DNA from: Vibrio zhugei
Lineage (GTDB): Bacteria; Pseudomonadota; Gammaproteobacteria; Enterobacterales; Vibrionaceae
DNA length: 64,000 bases
Direction of reading: 5' to 3'
Assembly: GCF_003716875.1 (NCBI RefSeq)
Contig: NZ_CP033077.1
Span: 186,001-250,000 of the forward strand
This document shows positions 1-8,693 of this stretch, piece after piece. Under the pieces are notes generated by a model. That model was not told the DNA's origin and made no database searches. It saw only the letters and a program-made list of their open reading frames with translations. Numbering within the stretch: the first letter of the stretch is position 1; each line of letters starts with the position of its first letter. The position numbers were made by a program, and so were the translations under genes.

Positions 1-1590
1 AAAGGTCCGTGGATGCGTCTACCGAAAAGCTTGTTGATGTTCTCGGTGGGTTTTTTAGTGGCTACCTTACCTGCGTCTGGCCTGCTCTCTGGAGAGGCAT
101 TTAATGTGTTGGCATCGCTTTTCTTGCTGGCTGCGATTGTGTGGGGGTTAGGTGAGATGTTTTTAGGGATGGGATGGGGTGGCCCAATGAAGCACGCCTT
201 TGCTGGCGCACTGCATTTAGCATTTCATCGTCGTCCTGAACGCTTTGGTGGTGGCCGTTCAACGGGTCTGAAAGCTGTGGACTTGAATGCGAGTAAATTG
301 GGAGTAGAAAATCCGACGGATTTTAAGTGGAATCAGTTGCTTGGATTTGATGCTTGCGTGCAATGTGGCCGCTGTGAAGCCGTATGCCCCGCCTTCGCGG
401 CGGGTCAGCCACTGAACCCGAAAAAACTCATCCAAGATATGGTCGTCGGCTTTGCTGGGGGAACCGATGAGAAATACGCGGGCAGTCCGTATCCAGGCAA
501 ACATATTGGCGACGCGAAAGGCAATCCACATCAACCCATCGTGGGCGGTGTGGTCAATGCAGACACTTTGTGGTCATGTACCACATGTCGCGCCTGTGTT
601 GAAGAATGTCCGATGATGATTGAACATGTAGATGCGATTGTTGATATGCGTCGCTTCTTGACCTTAGAGAAAGGTGAGACGCCGAGTAAAGGGGTGGAAG
701 TATTAGAAAATATCATTTTCACCGATAACCCTAATGGTCATGCCCCAAACAAACGTGCCCATTGGGCGGCGGATCAAAACCTGAATGTTATGTCCGACGT
801 TAAACGCGCGGATGTTTTGTTCTGGGTCTCTGATGGGGCGTTTGATATGCGCAGCCAACGCATCTTGAAAGCGTTTGTGACTATTTTAAAAGCCGCGAAG
901 ATTGATGTGGCGATTTTAGGCGACGAAGAGCTCGATTGTGGTGATGTTGCCCGTCGTTTGGGAGATGACGCGACCTATCAGCGCCTCGCGCAACAAAATA
1001 TCCGCACTTTAAACAAATACGATTTCGATTGCATTGTTACCACCGATCCGCATGCCTTCCATTGTTTGAAAAATGAATATCCAGAGTTTTATCCGCAAGG
1101 CGAAACTCCGGATTATCAAGTGTGGCATCACACCACGTTTATCAACCAGTTGGTTGAAAAAGGCTTGATTCGCCTCGGTTCCTTGTCAGTCCAAAAAGTG
1201 ACCTATCACGATCCCTGTTACCTAGGCCGGTACAACGGAGAATATGATTCGCCTCGCGCGGTATTGAAACAGTTGGGCGTCGAGATTGCGGAAATGGAAC
1301 GCTCAGGATTTCGCTCACGTTGCTGTGGAGGCGGCGGCGGTGCGCCGATTACCGATATTCCTGGAGAACGTCGTATCGCGGACATGCGCATGGATGACAT
1401 TCGTGAAACAGGCGCTGAGTTGGTCGCCGTCGGTTGCCAGCAATGTACTGCGATGCTGGAAGGTGTCGTTGAGCCGCGACCAGAAGTGAAAGACATTGCT
1501 GAACTGGTGGCAGAGCAACTGCTTGAACCGACACAGACGGCCCTTGAAGAGTGGCAGCCCGCTAAAATCAGTGCTGTGGCATCCGTATAG
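1..1590 (+). CDS. dgcB: Dimethylglycine demethylase electron-transfer subunit DgcB (5' partial)
   Basis: The frame is open from base 1, so the true start lies outside and the ATG at 13 is probably internal. The visible part has N-terminal hydrophobic segments (about 25-190), two ferredoxin-type 4Fe-4S clusters (CVQCGRCEAVCP at about 352-390; CTTCRACVEECP at about 574-612), then CCG-type cysteine repeats (DPCYLGRYNG near 1209, CCGGGGG near 1321, GCQQCTAM near 1433). This is the layout of DgcB, which with the flavoprotein DgcA demethylates dimethylglycine to sarcosine and passes electrons on. The two ETF genes directly downstream and the nearby gbcA/gbcB pair fit that role. It could in principle be another membrane Fe-S oxidoreductase of the HdrD/GlpC type, but the context argues against that. 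Confidence 0.85.
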   Translation, partial: KGPWMRLPKSLLMFSVGFLVATLPASGLLSGEAFNVLASLFLLAAIVWGLGEMFLGMGWGGPMKHAFAGALHLAFHRRPERFGGGRSTGLKAVDLNASKLGVENPTDFKWNQLLGFDACVQCGRCEAVCPAFAAGQPLNPKKLIQDMVVGFAGGTDEKYAGSPYPGKHIGDAKGNPHQPIVGGVVNADTLWSCTTCRACVEECPMMIEHVDAIVDMRRFLTLEKGETPSKGVEVLENIIFTDNPNGHAPNKRAHWAADQNLNVMSDVKRADVLFWVSDGAFDMRSQRILKAFVTILKAAKIDVAILGDEELDCGDVARRLGDDATYQRLAQQNIRTLNKYDFDCIVTTDPHAFHCLKNEYPEFYPQGETPDYQVWHHTTFINQLVEKGLIRLGSLSVQKVTYHDPCYLGRYNGEYDSPRAVLKQLGVEIAEMERSGFRSRCCGGGGGAPITDIPGERRIADMRMDDIRETGAELVAVGCQQCTAMLEGVVEPRPEVKDIAELVAEQLLEPTQTALEEWQPAKISAVASV

Positions 1591-1600
1591 GAGAGTTGAA

Positions 1601-2833
1601 ATGGCAGATTACATTATACGACGCGACCCTAGAGCGGAGTGGATTCGGCGCAACCGCCTTCATCCTGAACATGACAGTATGCGGATTCAGCCAGTAGAAG
1701 AAATGGGACCGAACGGCTTGTTACGCCGTTATCCCCATCGAGTGGGGTATCTTGGCCCCAATGGACTCAAACGCATAGACCGTTTACATCGCCAAGTGGC
1801 CGCCACTGGGGTGTCTCGCCATCGTCAATCGGATGAAACAGTATTACCCCTGCATCAGGTCAGTCATCCCGATTTCTATGTGGTAGTAGTTCCTGATATG
1901 TCAGGCGGACGTTTATCAAGTCATGATAAAGACGTGCTAGGGCAAGCGTATCAGTTGGTGAAACAAAGTGACGGTCAGGGAGCGGTAGTGGCCGTCGTGT
2001 TTGGCGCGCATAAAGAAGAGGGGTTCACGTTGGCTGGGGTTGATCGCCTAGTGACAATTGAAGCCGCGTGCTTTGAGCACTATGTCCCAGATGTGCGAGC
2101 TCAAGTGTTAGCGGCGATCGACACCCAATTGGCTCCTATGTACTGGTTGTTTCCTGACAGTATCGATGGCGGGTTTGAAATCGGCGCTCGTTTCTGTGCG
2201 CTGATACACGAGCGCCCGGCAACTCAGGCTTGGTCAGTCAATACCAGTGAGGTGGTATGCCGCGCAGCGGGAGGACGCCATGATGTGAAACGGACGACGC
2301 CTAAAGTGCTGCTATTGGCACAAGAGTGTGCACTGCCAGTTGATGAGACGCGGCATGAAGCTCGCCCCATGGCCGTCACGTTTGAGATCACTCAAGGAGA
2401 CCTTGAGGATTTGGGCGCTGTTGCTGTCGATCCACAGGCGGTTCCATTGACCGAGGCGGAGTTTATCCTCTCGGCGGGCAATGGCGTGCACGAATGGGCT
2501 CGATTCCATGAGGCGGCTGAGCGATTAGGTGCGACAGAAGGGGCGAGTCGTGTCGCAGTGGATGATGGCTTCATGCCACGCTCGCGTCAAGTTGGCGCCA
2601 CTGGAAGCTGGGTCACCGCGCGTGTGTACATCGCGGTTGGCATTTCAGGTGCGATTCAGCATCTACAAGGGATTGGAGCTTGCGATAAAGTGATTGCAGT
2701 CAACACCGATGAAGGATGTGACATGGTCAAACGCGCTGATCTTAGTGTGATTGCCGACAGTGATGAGTTTTTAAGAGCATTGATCGGTTTGCTATCCGAT
2801 AAGCATGCAGAGGAACGACAAGATGCCGCTTAA
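1601..2833 (+). CDS. etfA: Electron transfer flavoprotein alpha subunit (dimethylglycine pathway)
   Basis: 410 residues starting at the ATG with AGGAG seven bases upstream; the same frame is open further upstream but has no better start. The C-terminal part carries the ETF-alpha FAD domain: GASRVAVDDGFMP, then QVGATGSWV and AVGISGAIQHLQGI, and a late NTDEGCDMVKRADL segment. ETF alpha binds FAD and accepts electrons from the dehydrogenase. It is longer than housekeeping ETF alpha (about 310 residues) because of an N-terminal extension of about 100 residues, as in the betaine-cluster paralogue of Pseudomonas. It lies 10 bases after dgcB and overlaps the next gene, so all three should be co-transcribed. 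Confidence 0.88.
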   Translation: MADYIIRRDPRAEWIRRNRLHPEHDSMRIQPVEEMGPNGLLRRYPHRVGYLGPNGLKRIDRLHRQVAATGVSRHRQSDETVLPLHQVSHPDFYVVVVPDMSGGRLSSHDKDVLGQAYQLVKQSDGQGAVVAVVFGAHKEEGFTLAGVDRLVTIEAACFEHYVPDVRAQVLAAIDTQLAPMYWLFPDSIDGGFEIGARFCALIHERPATQAWSVNTSEVVCRAAGGRHDVKRTTPKVLLLAQECALPVDETRHEARPMAVTFEITQGDLEDLGAVAVDPQAVPLTEAEFILSAGNGVHEWARFHEAAERLGATEGASRVAVDDGFMPRSRQVGATGSWVTARVYIAVGISGAIQHLQGIGACDKVIAVNTDEGCDMVKRADLSVIADSDEFLRALIGLLSDKHAEERQDAA

Positions 2834-3611
2834 TAGAGTAAAGGTCAGCACGTTAATATCCATTGGTGCTCATCCCGATACCGGGCGAGCACGGCGCTCT
2901 AATACGGACGCACGAGCGGTTGAACTGGCACTGGGATTGAATCCGAGTGAGCTTGATGTGGTGCATGCAGGCGATCCGAGCGATCCCGCACTGGCGTATT
3001 ACAGCGGTATGGGATTGGAGCAGATTCGTGTCTTAGCGCAGGCCGCGGAAGACGATGCACTTAGTACACTTACCGCTTATTTTCAGCACGCGATGCCAGA
3101 TATTATCTTAACTGGGATGCGAGCCGAAGATGGGGAGTCGTCTGGAATGCTGCCATTTTTTCTTGCGCAGCAATTGCACTGTCCCATGGTTATGGGAATT
3201 GCAGAAATATTATCCATCGAGGAAGGAAAAGCCAAAGTATTACAAGCGTTACCGCGCGGACAACGTCGTGCGATTCAAGTGGCGTTACCTTTTGTGGCCA
3301 GTGTTGACTTGGCGGCGAGTGTCCCGCGCCAGAGTGCATTTGGGCGCGCGAGACACTGTGACGTTGTCACTCATGAAGTGGCAGAGCATGTGGTTGATGA
3401 GGAGAGGCAAAGCTGGGAGCAAAGCCCAGCTAAACCGAGAGCCAAGCGTTTGAAAGTCGTCAAAGCCAAAAGTGCTGCGGACCGTTTTAAAGCGGCGACG
3501 GCGAAAGCCGAGTCCACCGGGGGACGCGTGATTAAGGATGAGCCGATAGACGATATGGCTCAAGCAGTATTGGATTTACTGATTGAAGAGCATGTTGTTC
3601 ATCAGTCATAA
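2823..3611 (+). CDS. etfB: Electron transfer flavoprotein beta subunit (dimethylglycine pathway)
   Basis: 262 residues. I chose the ATG at 2823 over the one at 2805 because GAGGA sits just before it; it overlaps the end of the alpha gene by 11 bases, which suggests coupled translation. The ETF-beta fold is visible: N-terminal SIGAHPDTGR, an acidic DAR-AVELALGLNP region, and GMRAEDGESSGMLPFFLAQQL in the nucleotide-binding area. The C-terminal 70 residues are rich in Lys and Ala. The partner of the alpha subunit, it probably carries electrons from DgcAB to the quinone pool. The pairing order alpha then beta inside a betaine cluster matches known dimethylglycine operons. Confidence 0.86.
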   Translation: MPLNRVKVSTLISIGAHPDTGRARRSNTDARAVELALGLNPSELDVVHAGDPSDPALAYYSGMGLEQIRVLAQAAEDDALSTLTAYFQHAMPDIILTGMRAEDGESSGMLPFFLAQQLHCPMVMGIAEILSIEEGKAKVLQALPRGQRRAIQVALPFVASVDLAASVPRQSAFGRARHCDVVTHEVAEHVVDEERQSWEQSPAKPRAKRLKVVKAKSAADRFKAATAKAESTGGRVIKDEPIDDMAQAVLDLLIEEHVVHQS

Positions 3612-3692
3612 GGGCAGAGCAAGGATGTACTGCAGAATATGATTGGTTCATAGAAAGGAATCAATCAGGGTCATCATGGAAAGAGGGATCAT

Positions 3693-5312
3693 ATGAAAAG
3701 TGCAGTCGAAAGTCGCAAGCGCTATAACAAGCGTAAGACGAAAGAGTTGTATCATACCGATTATTGTATTGGGCAGGACAACGTCAATGTTTGGGGGATG
3801 GATATCCATAATCCGGTCTTTGGCACCAGTGCTGCTCTGATTCTTTTGTTTATTGTGCTTACCTTAGTATTTCCTGACGGAGCAAACCACATACTGACCA
3901 CTGCACGCAGTTGGTCAATCAATAACTTTGATTGGTTTTTCATCGTTGGATGCAATATTTTCGTGTTGTTTTGCGTGTTTTTGTTGTTGTCACCGGTAGG
4001 AAAAATCCGTTTAGGTGGCAAAGATGCGAAAGCTCAGTTTTCTTATCTCTCTTGGTTTAGCATGTTGTTTGCGGCTGGGATGGGGATTGGCCTGATGTTT
4101 TGGAGCGTCGCAGAGCCTGTGGCTTACTATACCGATTGGTTTGGTACGCCATTAAATGTCGCTGCTCGTACGGAAGAGGCAAGAACACTGGCACTCAGTG
4201 CGACCATTTATCATTGGGGATTGCACCCGTGGGCAATTTACGCGGTGGTCGGGTTGGCCTTGGCGTTTTTCTCCTACAATAAAGGCTTGCCATTGACCAT
4301 CCGCTCGGCGTTTTTCCCATTGTTAGGAGAGCGCTGCTGGGGCGCGATCGGCAATTTTATTGATATCCTTGCTGTGCTTGCAACCATATTTGGTTTAGCC
4401 ACCTCGCTAGGGTTTGGTGCGCAGCAAGCCGCTGCAGGGCTCAGTCACCTGTTTGGGATATCCAATGGTCTCGGGACACAAATTGGATTTATTATTGTGG
4501 TGACGACCATCGCGATCATCTCCGTCGCGCGTGGGCTAGATGCGGGGGTTAAGATCTTAAGTAATATCAATATGTTCATTGCTGCTGGGCTCATCGCACT
4601 GATTGTTGTCGTTGGACCAACACTGTCGATTGTTCATACGTTTGGTGATATTGCCGTCGGGTATGTGGATAATTTCATCCCACTGTCTAATTGGATTGGC
4701 CGTGATGACGCGGAGTGGTTTCATGGCTGGACCGTGTTTTATTGGGCATGGTGGGTCTCTTGGTCTCCATTTGTCGGTATGTTTATCGCACGCGTATCGA
4801 AAGGACGTACTGTAAGAGAGTTTATTACCGCTGTTCTATTGATTCCAACTTTGGTGACCATGGTTTGGTTAAGTGTGATGGGCGGAACGGCATTACAACA
4901 AACGACCAGTGGTATTGGTGAGTTATCGAGTGGTATTAGTGATGTTGCGTTAGCGATGTATCAAATGTTCGACCATCTTCCCGTGAGTACGTTATTGTCT
5001 GTTGTCGGCACTCTGCTCATTTTAGTGTTTTTCGTGACCTCTTCAGACTCGGGCTCGCTAGTTATTGACAGCATTATCGCTGGTGGTAAAGAGGATGTCC
5101 CGGTTGGCCAACGCGTATTTTGGGCGGTGGTCGAAGGGCTCATAGCCATGACGCTGCTTGTTGGCGGCGGCTCAGAGGCATTAACCGCGCTACAAGCGGG
5201 CGCCGTCACGACAGGATTGCCGTTTACCTTAGTTCTGATCATCATGTGTTGGAGCCTATATAAAGGGTTACGCTCTGAGCAGCACCTATATACTAAGCCT
5301 GCGGTCGTGTAA
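3693..5312 (+). CDS. BCCT-family betaine/choline/carnitine transporter
   Basis: 539 residues, about 12 membrane segments. The family signature GMGIGLMFWSVAEP is at residues 129-142 and the aromatic betaine-box stretch WAWWVSWSPFVGMF starts near residue 350. The N terminus is basic (SRKRYNKRKTKE), and the C terminus is short, without the long osmosensing tail of BetP. BCCT carriers move quaternary ammonium compounds by sodium or proton symport or by exchange. The position directly after the dgcB-etf genes and beside gbcA/gbcB suggests glycine betaine (or a close relative) as a carbon source substrate rather than purely an osmolyte. Exact substrate cannot be read from sequence. It starts 81 bases after etfB and may share its transcript. 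Confidence 0.9.
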   Translation: MKSAVESRKRYNKRKTKELYHTDYCIGQDNVNVWGMDIHNPVFGTSAALILLFIVLTLVFPDGANHILTTARSWSINNFDWFFIVGCNIFVLFCVFLLLSPVGKIRLGGKDAKAQFSYLSWFSMLFAAGMGIGLMFWSVAEPVAYYTDWFGTPLNVAARTEEARTLALSATIYHWGLHPWAIYAVVGLALAFFSYNKGLPLTIRSAFFPLLGERCWGAIGNFIDILAVLATIFGLATSLGFGAQQAAAGLSHLFGISNGLGTQIGFIIVVTTIAIISVARGLDAGVKILSNINMFIAAGLIALIVVVGPTLSIVHTFGDIAVGYVDNFIPLSNWIGRDDAEWFHGWTVFYWAWWVSWSPFVGMFIARVSKGRTVREFITAVLLIPTLVTMVWLSVMGGTALQQTTSGIGELSSGISDVALAMYQMFDHLPVSTLLSVVGTLLILVFFVTSSDSGSLVIDSIIAGGKEDVPVGQRVFWAVVEGLIAMTLLVGGGSEALTALQAGAVTTGLPFTLVLIIMCWSLYKGLRSEQHLYTKPAVV

Positions 5313-5332
5313 CTCGTTACGATGAAAGACAG

Positions 5333-5397
5333 GGTGATCACCATAGTGATGGTTTGCCGAGAAACATCACACATAAAGGGGAGGCGGGAAGCCTCCC
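5333..5397 (+). other. Palindrome and 7-bp hairpin between BCCT gene and small ORF
   Basis: A perfect 10-base palindrome GGTGATCACC lies at 5333-5342. A hairpin with arms GGGAGGC (5379-5385) and GCCTCCC (5391-5397) and a 5-base loop follows. There is no T-run after it, so it is more likely an mRNA-stabilising or attenuating hairpin than a full terminator. The ribosome site of the next ORF follows directly. Confidence 0.45.
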
Positions 5398-5415
5398 TAG
5401 ATTGGAGAATAAAAA

Positions 5416-5673
5416 ATGATGTATGCGGACTTAGTCGATATGGACGATTTTGTACTGGCACTGCAAGGTTTAGGCGTGGTGTGTGAGTTTCAGTATCCCA
5501 ATAGTGTACAAACTAGCATTCAGCGCTGGTTGGAGACTGCGGACGACGCAACCAGTGATTGTTTTTGGGATATGTTATTACGGATTGAAGCAGAAGGAAT
5601 ACTATTACCTGATGTGGAAAATGTGATTAATTGGAGCCATCAATACAGTGAAGTATCATCGACGTCCCACTGA
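5416..5673 (+). CDS. Small hypothetical protein in betaine cluster
   Basis: 85 residues, unrecognised. Start ATG at 5416 (a second ATG follows directly) has GGAGA seven bases upstream. The protein is acidic (pI clearly low; many Asp/Glu), has no signal peptide or membrane segment, and reads as a compact helical protein: MDDFVLALQGLG, a Trp-containing QRWLETADD stretch, then DCFWDMLLRIEAEG and VENVINWSHQY. It sits alone between the BCCT hairpin and a strong terminator, so it is probably the last gene of the dgcB-etf-BCCT transcript. A regulatory or accessory role in transport is possible but unproven. Confidence 0.6.
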   Translation: MMYADLVDMDDFVLALQGLGVVCEFQYPNSVQTSIQRWLETADDATSDCFWDMLLRIEAEGILLPDVENVINWSHQYSEVSSTSH

Positions 5674-5690
5674 CGTTCTTGTCTTTACCT

Positions 5691-5730
5691 CGCCTAAAAA
5701 GCCCGCATCGATTTGTGGGTTTTTTTAGGC
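5691..5730 (+). terminator. Rho-independent terminator after the betaine operon
   Basis: Long stem: CCTAAAAAGCCCGCA on the left pairs with TGTGGGTTTTTTTAGG on the right, loop around ATCGATT. The T-rich right arm ends transcription on the plus strand, and the A-rich left arm could also act on the minus strand. Confidence 0.8.
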
Positions 5731-5832
5731 CTACAAAAAGAGACAGACGATGAGCCACAGTGGATTAACCCGAATCAGAATCGGTATGAGAGCGACTCTG
5801 TGTGTTTAACGAGGTCTCTGTCTTGAACATCA

Positions 5833-5861
5833 TAAAAAATGAGAGCATCATTGCTCTCATT
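5833..5861 (-). terminator. Rho-independent terminator of gbcA
   Basis: Stem AATGAGAGC / GCTCTCATT with a 6-base loop. On the minus strand it is followed by a T6 run, and it begins about 30 bases after the gbcA stop. Confidence 0.85.
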
Positions 5862-5888
5862 GGTTGCTGTTTTTTACCGGTCGCTTTA

Positions 5889-7154
5889 TCAGCGAGACAA
5901 ATGTTGCTGCAGTGTGTCTGCATACCAGTTGACGAAATCAATCACGCCATATTCGAACGTCTTAGAGTAAGGACCTGGTTGGTAGCGTAGCGAGTTAATC
6001 CCACGTTGGTTCTCTTCTCCTAGCTTACGGTCTTGATCGTTGGTGGCATCCCAGACTCGGCGTAACGTGTCGGTATCGTAGTCAACCCCTTCAACGGCGT
6101 CTTTATGCACGAACCACTTGGTGGTGACCATGGATTCTTGCGCTGAAATCGGGAGAACGCGAAAGACGATAAAATGGTCACTTTGCATGTGGTTCCATGA
6201 GTTGGGGAGATGCAAAATGCGCAATGATCCCAACTTATCGTTCTTAATTCGCCCCAGCATTTTTTGGCTACCGCGTGCCCCATCGATCGTCATCACCGAG
6301 GTGCCTTCTTTGAGAGGCATACGAACTAAGCGATTCCGTTTACCAAAGTTTTTATGCGCATGAGGGATCTGTTCATCATCCCATTCATTGGCCATGCGTT
6401 CACAGTAGGCTAAAAATTCAGGGGTTGCTCGTGGATCCGTCGTGTCATCCCATTCGAGTAGGGTGTTGAGCAATTCTGGATGGCTACCTGAACAATGGTA
6501 ACATTCACGATTGTTTTCTAAGACAAGTTTCCAGTTAGCTTTCTCATACATATTGGATTCGACTGCCAGCTTGGTGTTGTCGATATCGTACGGTTCCATG
6601 TACGCTTCTAATGAAGTTAAGAACTCATCAAAATCGGATTCGGGTGGAGTCTCAGCCAGACAAATAAAAATAAAACCGTCAGCCGTTTTACAGTGAATGG
6701 GACTCAATTTGTGTTTTTGCATATCAAATTCATCGCCCATTTCCGTGCCCGCAAACAGTAAGTTGCCTTTGGTATCGTAAGTCCATTGATGATAAGGGCA
6801 GACTAAGTTGGCCACCTTGCCACGATGCTCAGTACAGATGCGCGAACCGCGGTGGCGGCAGGTGTTATGGAAGGCATTCACATGACCGTCAGCATCTCGC
6901 ACGATCAGCACCGGATCTTGGGCAATTTCAACGGTAGAATAGTCGCCTTTTTGCGGAATTTCGCTGGTCATACCAACAAAAAGCCATTCTTTTTGAAAGA
7001 TCTCTTCAACATCAATCCGAAATAATAACGGGTCATTGTATAGCGAACGCGGCAGCGAATAGTCGGTTTGACGTTCGCTGAGCATGTGTTTCACTTCTTC
7101 CCGTGCGACATCCATGCTGGGGTAAGTAATATTGAGAATATCGTTTTGATTCAT
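5889..7154 (-). CDS. gbcA: Glycine betaine monooxygenase, Rieske oxygenase component GbcA
   Basis: 421 residues from the ATG at 7154; a 28-residue upstream extension is possible but looks untypical. The Rieske 2Fe-2S ligands are Cys99-x-His101 and Cys119-x2-His122 (CRHRGS, CPYHQW). The mononuclear iron site follows in ENNRECYHCSGSHPE with His220 and His225. Length and motifs match the oxygenase that removes one methyl of glycine betaine as formaldehyde, giving dimethylglycine. The reductase gene gbcB is divergent, and the next enzyme of the path (DgcB) is nearby. Stachydrine demethylase and choline-type Rieske enzymes are close relatives, but the neighbours favour glycine betaine. Confidence 0.88.
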   Translation of the reverse strand: MNQNDILNITYPSMDVAREEVKHMLSERQTDYSLPRSLYNDPLLFRIDVEEIFQKEWLFVGMTSEIPQKGDYSTVEIAQDPVLIVRDADGHVNAFHNTCRHRGSRICTEHRGKVANLVCPYHQWTYDTKGNLLFAGTEMGDEFDMQKHKLSPIHCKTADGFIFICLAETPPESDFDEFLTSLEAYMEPYDIDNTKLAVESNMYEKANWKLVLENNRECYHCSGSHPELLNTLLEWDDTTDPRATPEFLAYCERMANEWDDEQIPHAHKNFGKRNRLVRMPLKEGTSVMTIDGARGSQKMLGRIKNDKLGSLRILHLPNSWNHMQSDHFIVFRVLPISAQESMVTTKWFVHKDAVEGVDYDTDTLRRVWDATNDQDRKLGEENQRGINSLRYQPGPYSKTFEYGVIDFVNWYADTLQQHLSR

Positions 7155-7457
7155 GGCGCTATCTTCTACTCGAAAATGTGGACGATATGCCCATTGCGGG
7201 CTTCCTTGCGTAAGCCAATCACGCGCATTGTGGGTCACTGTGTGGCTTAGCGCTATCCTGCCATTATTGGGCTGTTATTCAGTGGTCTAAACACGACATG
7301 TACCGATCCTATTTGAGACATGAGATCACGCTATTGTCACGGCTTGACTGTTTTGGATAACTTCATGTCGTAAATGGGTAACTGATCAAACCCAGATACC
7401 TCAACAATACGCACAACCCATGGAGGGATACCACTACACACACCGGAGAAGCCGGAT
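7155..7457. promoter_or_regulatory. Divergent gbcA-gbcB promoter region
   Basis: A 303-base region between two divergently transcribed partner genes. It contains ACGACATG at 7293-7300 and its exact inverted copy CATGTCGT at 7364-7371, one nearer each gene. In Pseudomonas this pair is controlled by the AraC-family activator GbdR; I do not see its gene here. The role of the two octamers is inferred from position only. Confidence 0.5.
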
Positions 7458-8585
7458 ATGAATACCCCAACTAACTCAGTCACTACAGGTGGCGCTTTCA
7501 TTCCTGTTGAAACACAGATTTGGGACAACGGTCGTCACGCGGTTCGTTGCGTGAAAACCATCCAAGAAACATGGGATACTAAGACATTTTGTTTTATGGC
7601 TGATCAGCCCGTGATGTTCTTTTTCAAACCGGGGCAACTTGTCACGCTAGAGCTCGACATTGATGGTGAGCAGGTGTTCCGATCTTACACGATATCGAGT
7701 TCTCCCTCGGTACCGTACAGTTTTTCTATTACAGTAAAACGTGTACCAGGCGGTTGGGTATCTAACTGGATTCATGACCATTTACAAGAAGGTTCAGAGC
7801 TTGCCGTACATGGGCCGGTAGGCGAATTCAATAGCATCGATTTTCCATCTGAAAAAGTGCTGTATTTGTCCGGTGGTGTCGGTATCACACCGGTCATGTC
7901 AATGGCTCGTTGGATCTATGATACCAATACGGATGTCGATATCACCTTTATCCACAGCGCGCGCACGCCTCGTGACATCATTTTTCACGCTGAGTTAGAG
8001 TTCATGACGTCGCGTATCGCTAATTTTCAATTACATTTGATTTGTGAACGCTTAGAGTCTGGGCAGAATTGGTCTGGATATCGCGGTTTTCTCGATGAAA
8101 CAAAGTTATTGATGATGACCCCAGATATTCATGAACGGGAGATCTTTTGCTGTGGCCCAACGCCTTACATGCGAGCTGTGCGAGAAATCCTGATTAAAAT
8201 TGGGTTTAACATGCAGCACTACCATGAAGAGACGTTTGGTGCGACCCCAGAAAATGCCGAGGAGCAAGCGGTACAAAGTGCTGAAATTGCGGCTGAGGAA
8301 GCCGAAGCGCTGACGGAAAGTGATCTGATTGAAGTCAGTTTCACCGAAAGCGATAAGCGCGTGCAAATTGCCCCGGGCGACACGGTTCATGCTGCAGCCG
8401 CTAAAGCGGGCTTAACGATTCCACGAGCGTGTGGAATGGGCATCTGTGGAACATGCAAAGTGAGAAAAGTGCAGGGCGAAGTTGAAATGAATCACAATGG
8501 CGGTATTACTGATGAAGATGTGGCTGAAGGCTACATTTTATCGTGCTGCAGTATCCCAAGTGATGATGTGGTGATTGAATATTGA
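7458..8585 (+). CDS. gbcB: Glycine betaine monooxygenase, ferredoxin reductase component GbcB
   Basis: 375 residues; start ATG has GGAGA eight bases upstream. Three parts in order: an FAD-binding barrel with RSYTISS (about residues 77-83), an NAD-binding domain with GGVGITPVMSM (about 140-150) and a late CCGPTPYM, and a C-terminal plant-type 2Fe-2S domain with Cys ligands in CGMGICGTC and a last Cys in ILSCC. It takes electrons from NAD(P)H to the Rieske oxygenase GbcA. A linker of about 25 Glu/Ala-rich residues joins reductase and ferredoxin domains. It is divergent from gbcA, as in other betaine-degrading bacteria. Confidence 0.88.
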   Translation: MNTPTNSVTTGGAFIPVETQIWDNGRHAVRCVKTIQETWDTKTFCFMADQPVMFFFKPGQLVTLELDIDGEQVFRSYTISSSPSVPYSFSITVKRVPGGWVSNWIHDHLQEGSELAVHGPVGEFNSIDFPSEKVLYLSGGVGITPVMSMARWIYDTNTDVDITFIHSARTPRDIIFHAELEFMTSRIANFQLHLICERLESGQNWSGYRGFLDETKLLMMTPDIHEREIFCCGPTPYMRAVREILIKIGFNMQHYHEETFGATPENAEEQAVQSAEIAAEEAEALTESDLIEVSFTESDKRVQIAPGDTVHAAAAKAGLTIPRACGMGICGTCKVRKVQGEVEMNHNGGITDEDVAEGYILSCCSIPSDDVVIEY

Positions 8586-8644
8586 TCACAAGCAAGGTGT
8601 GGTAAGACAACATCTGTAGCGGTTGTCCCGATTGCAATAGCCCT

Positions 8645-8674
8645 ATAACTGGCCAGCCATCGTTGGCCAGTTAT
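8645..8674. terminator. 11-bp hairpin between convergent gbcB and msrQ
   Basis: Perfect stem ATAACTGGCCA (8645-8655) / TGGCCAGTTAT (8664-8674), loop of 8. No T-run on either side, but the position between convergent genes suggests a shared terminator. Confidence 0.6.
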
Positions 8675-8693
8675 GGTTGGACCGTTATGGGGA

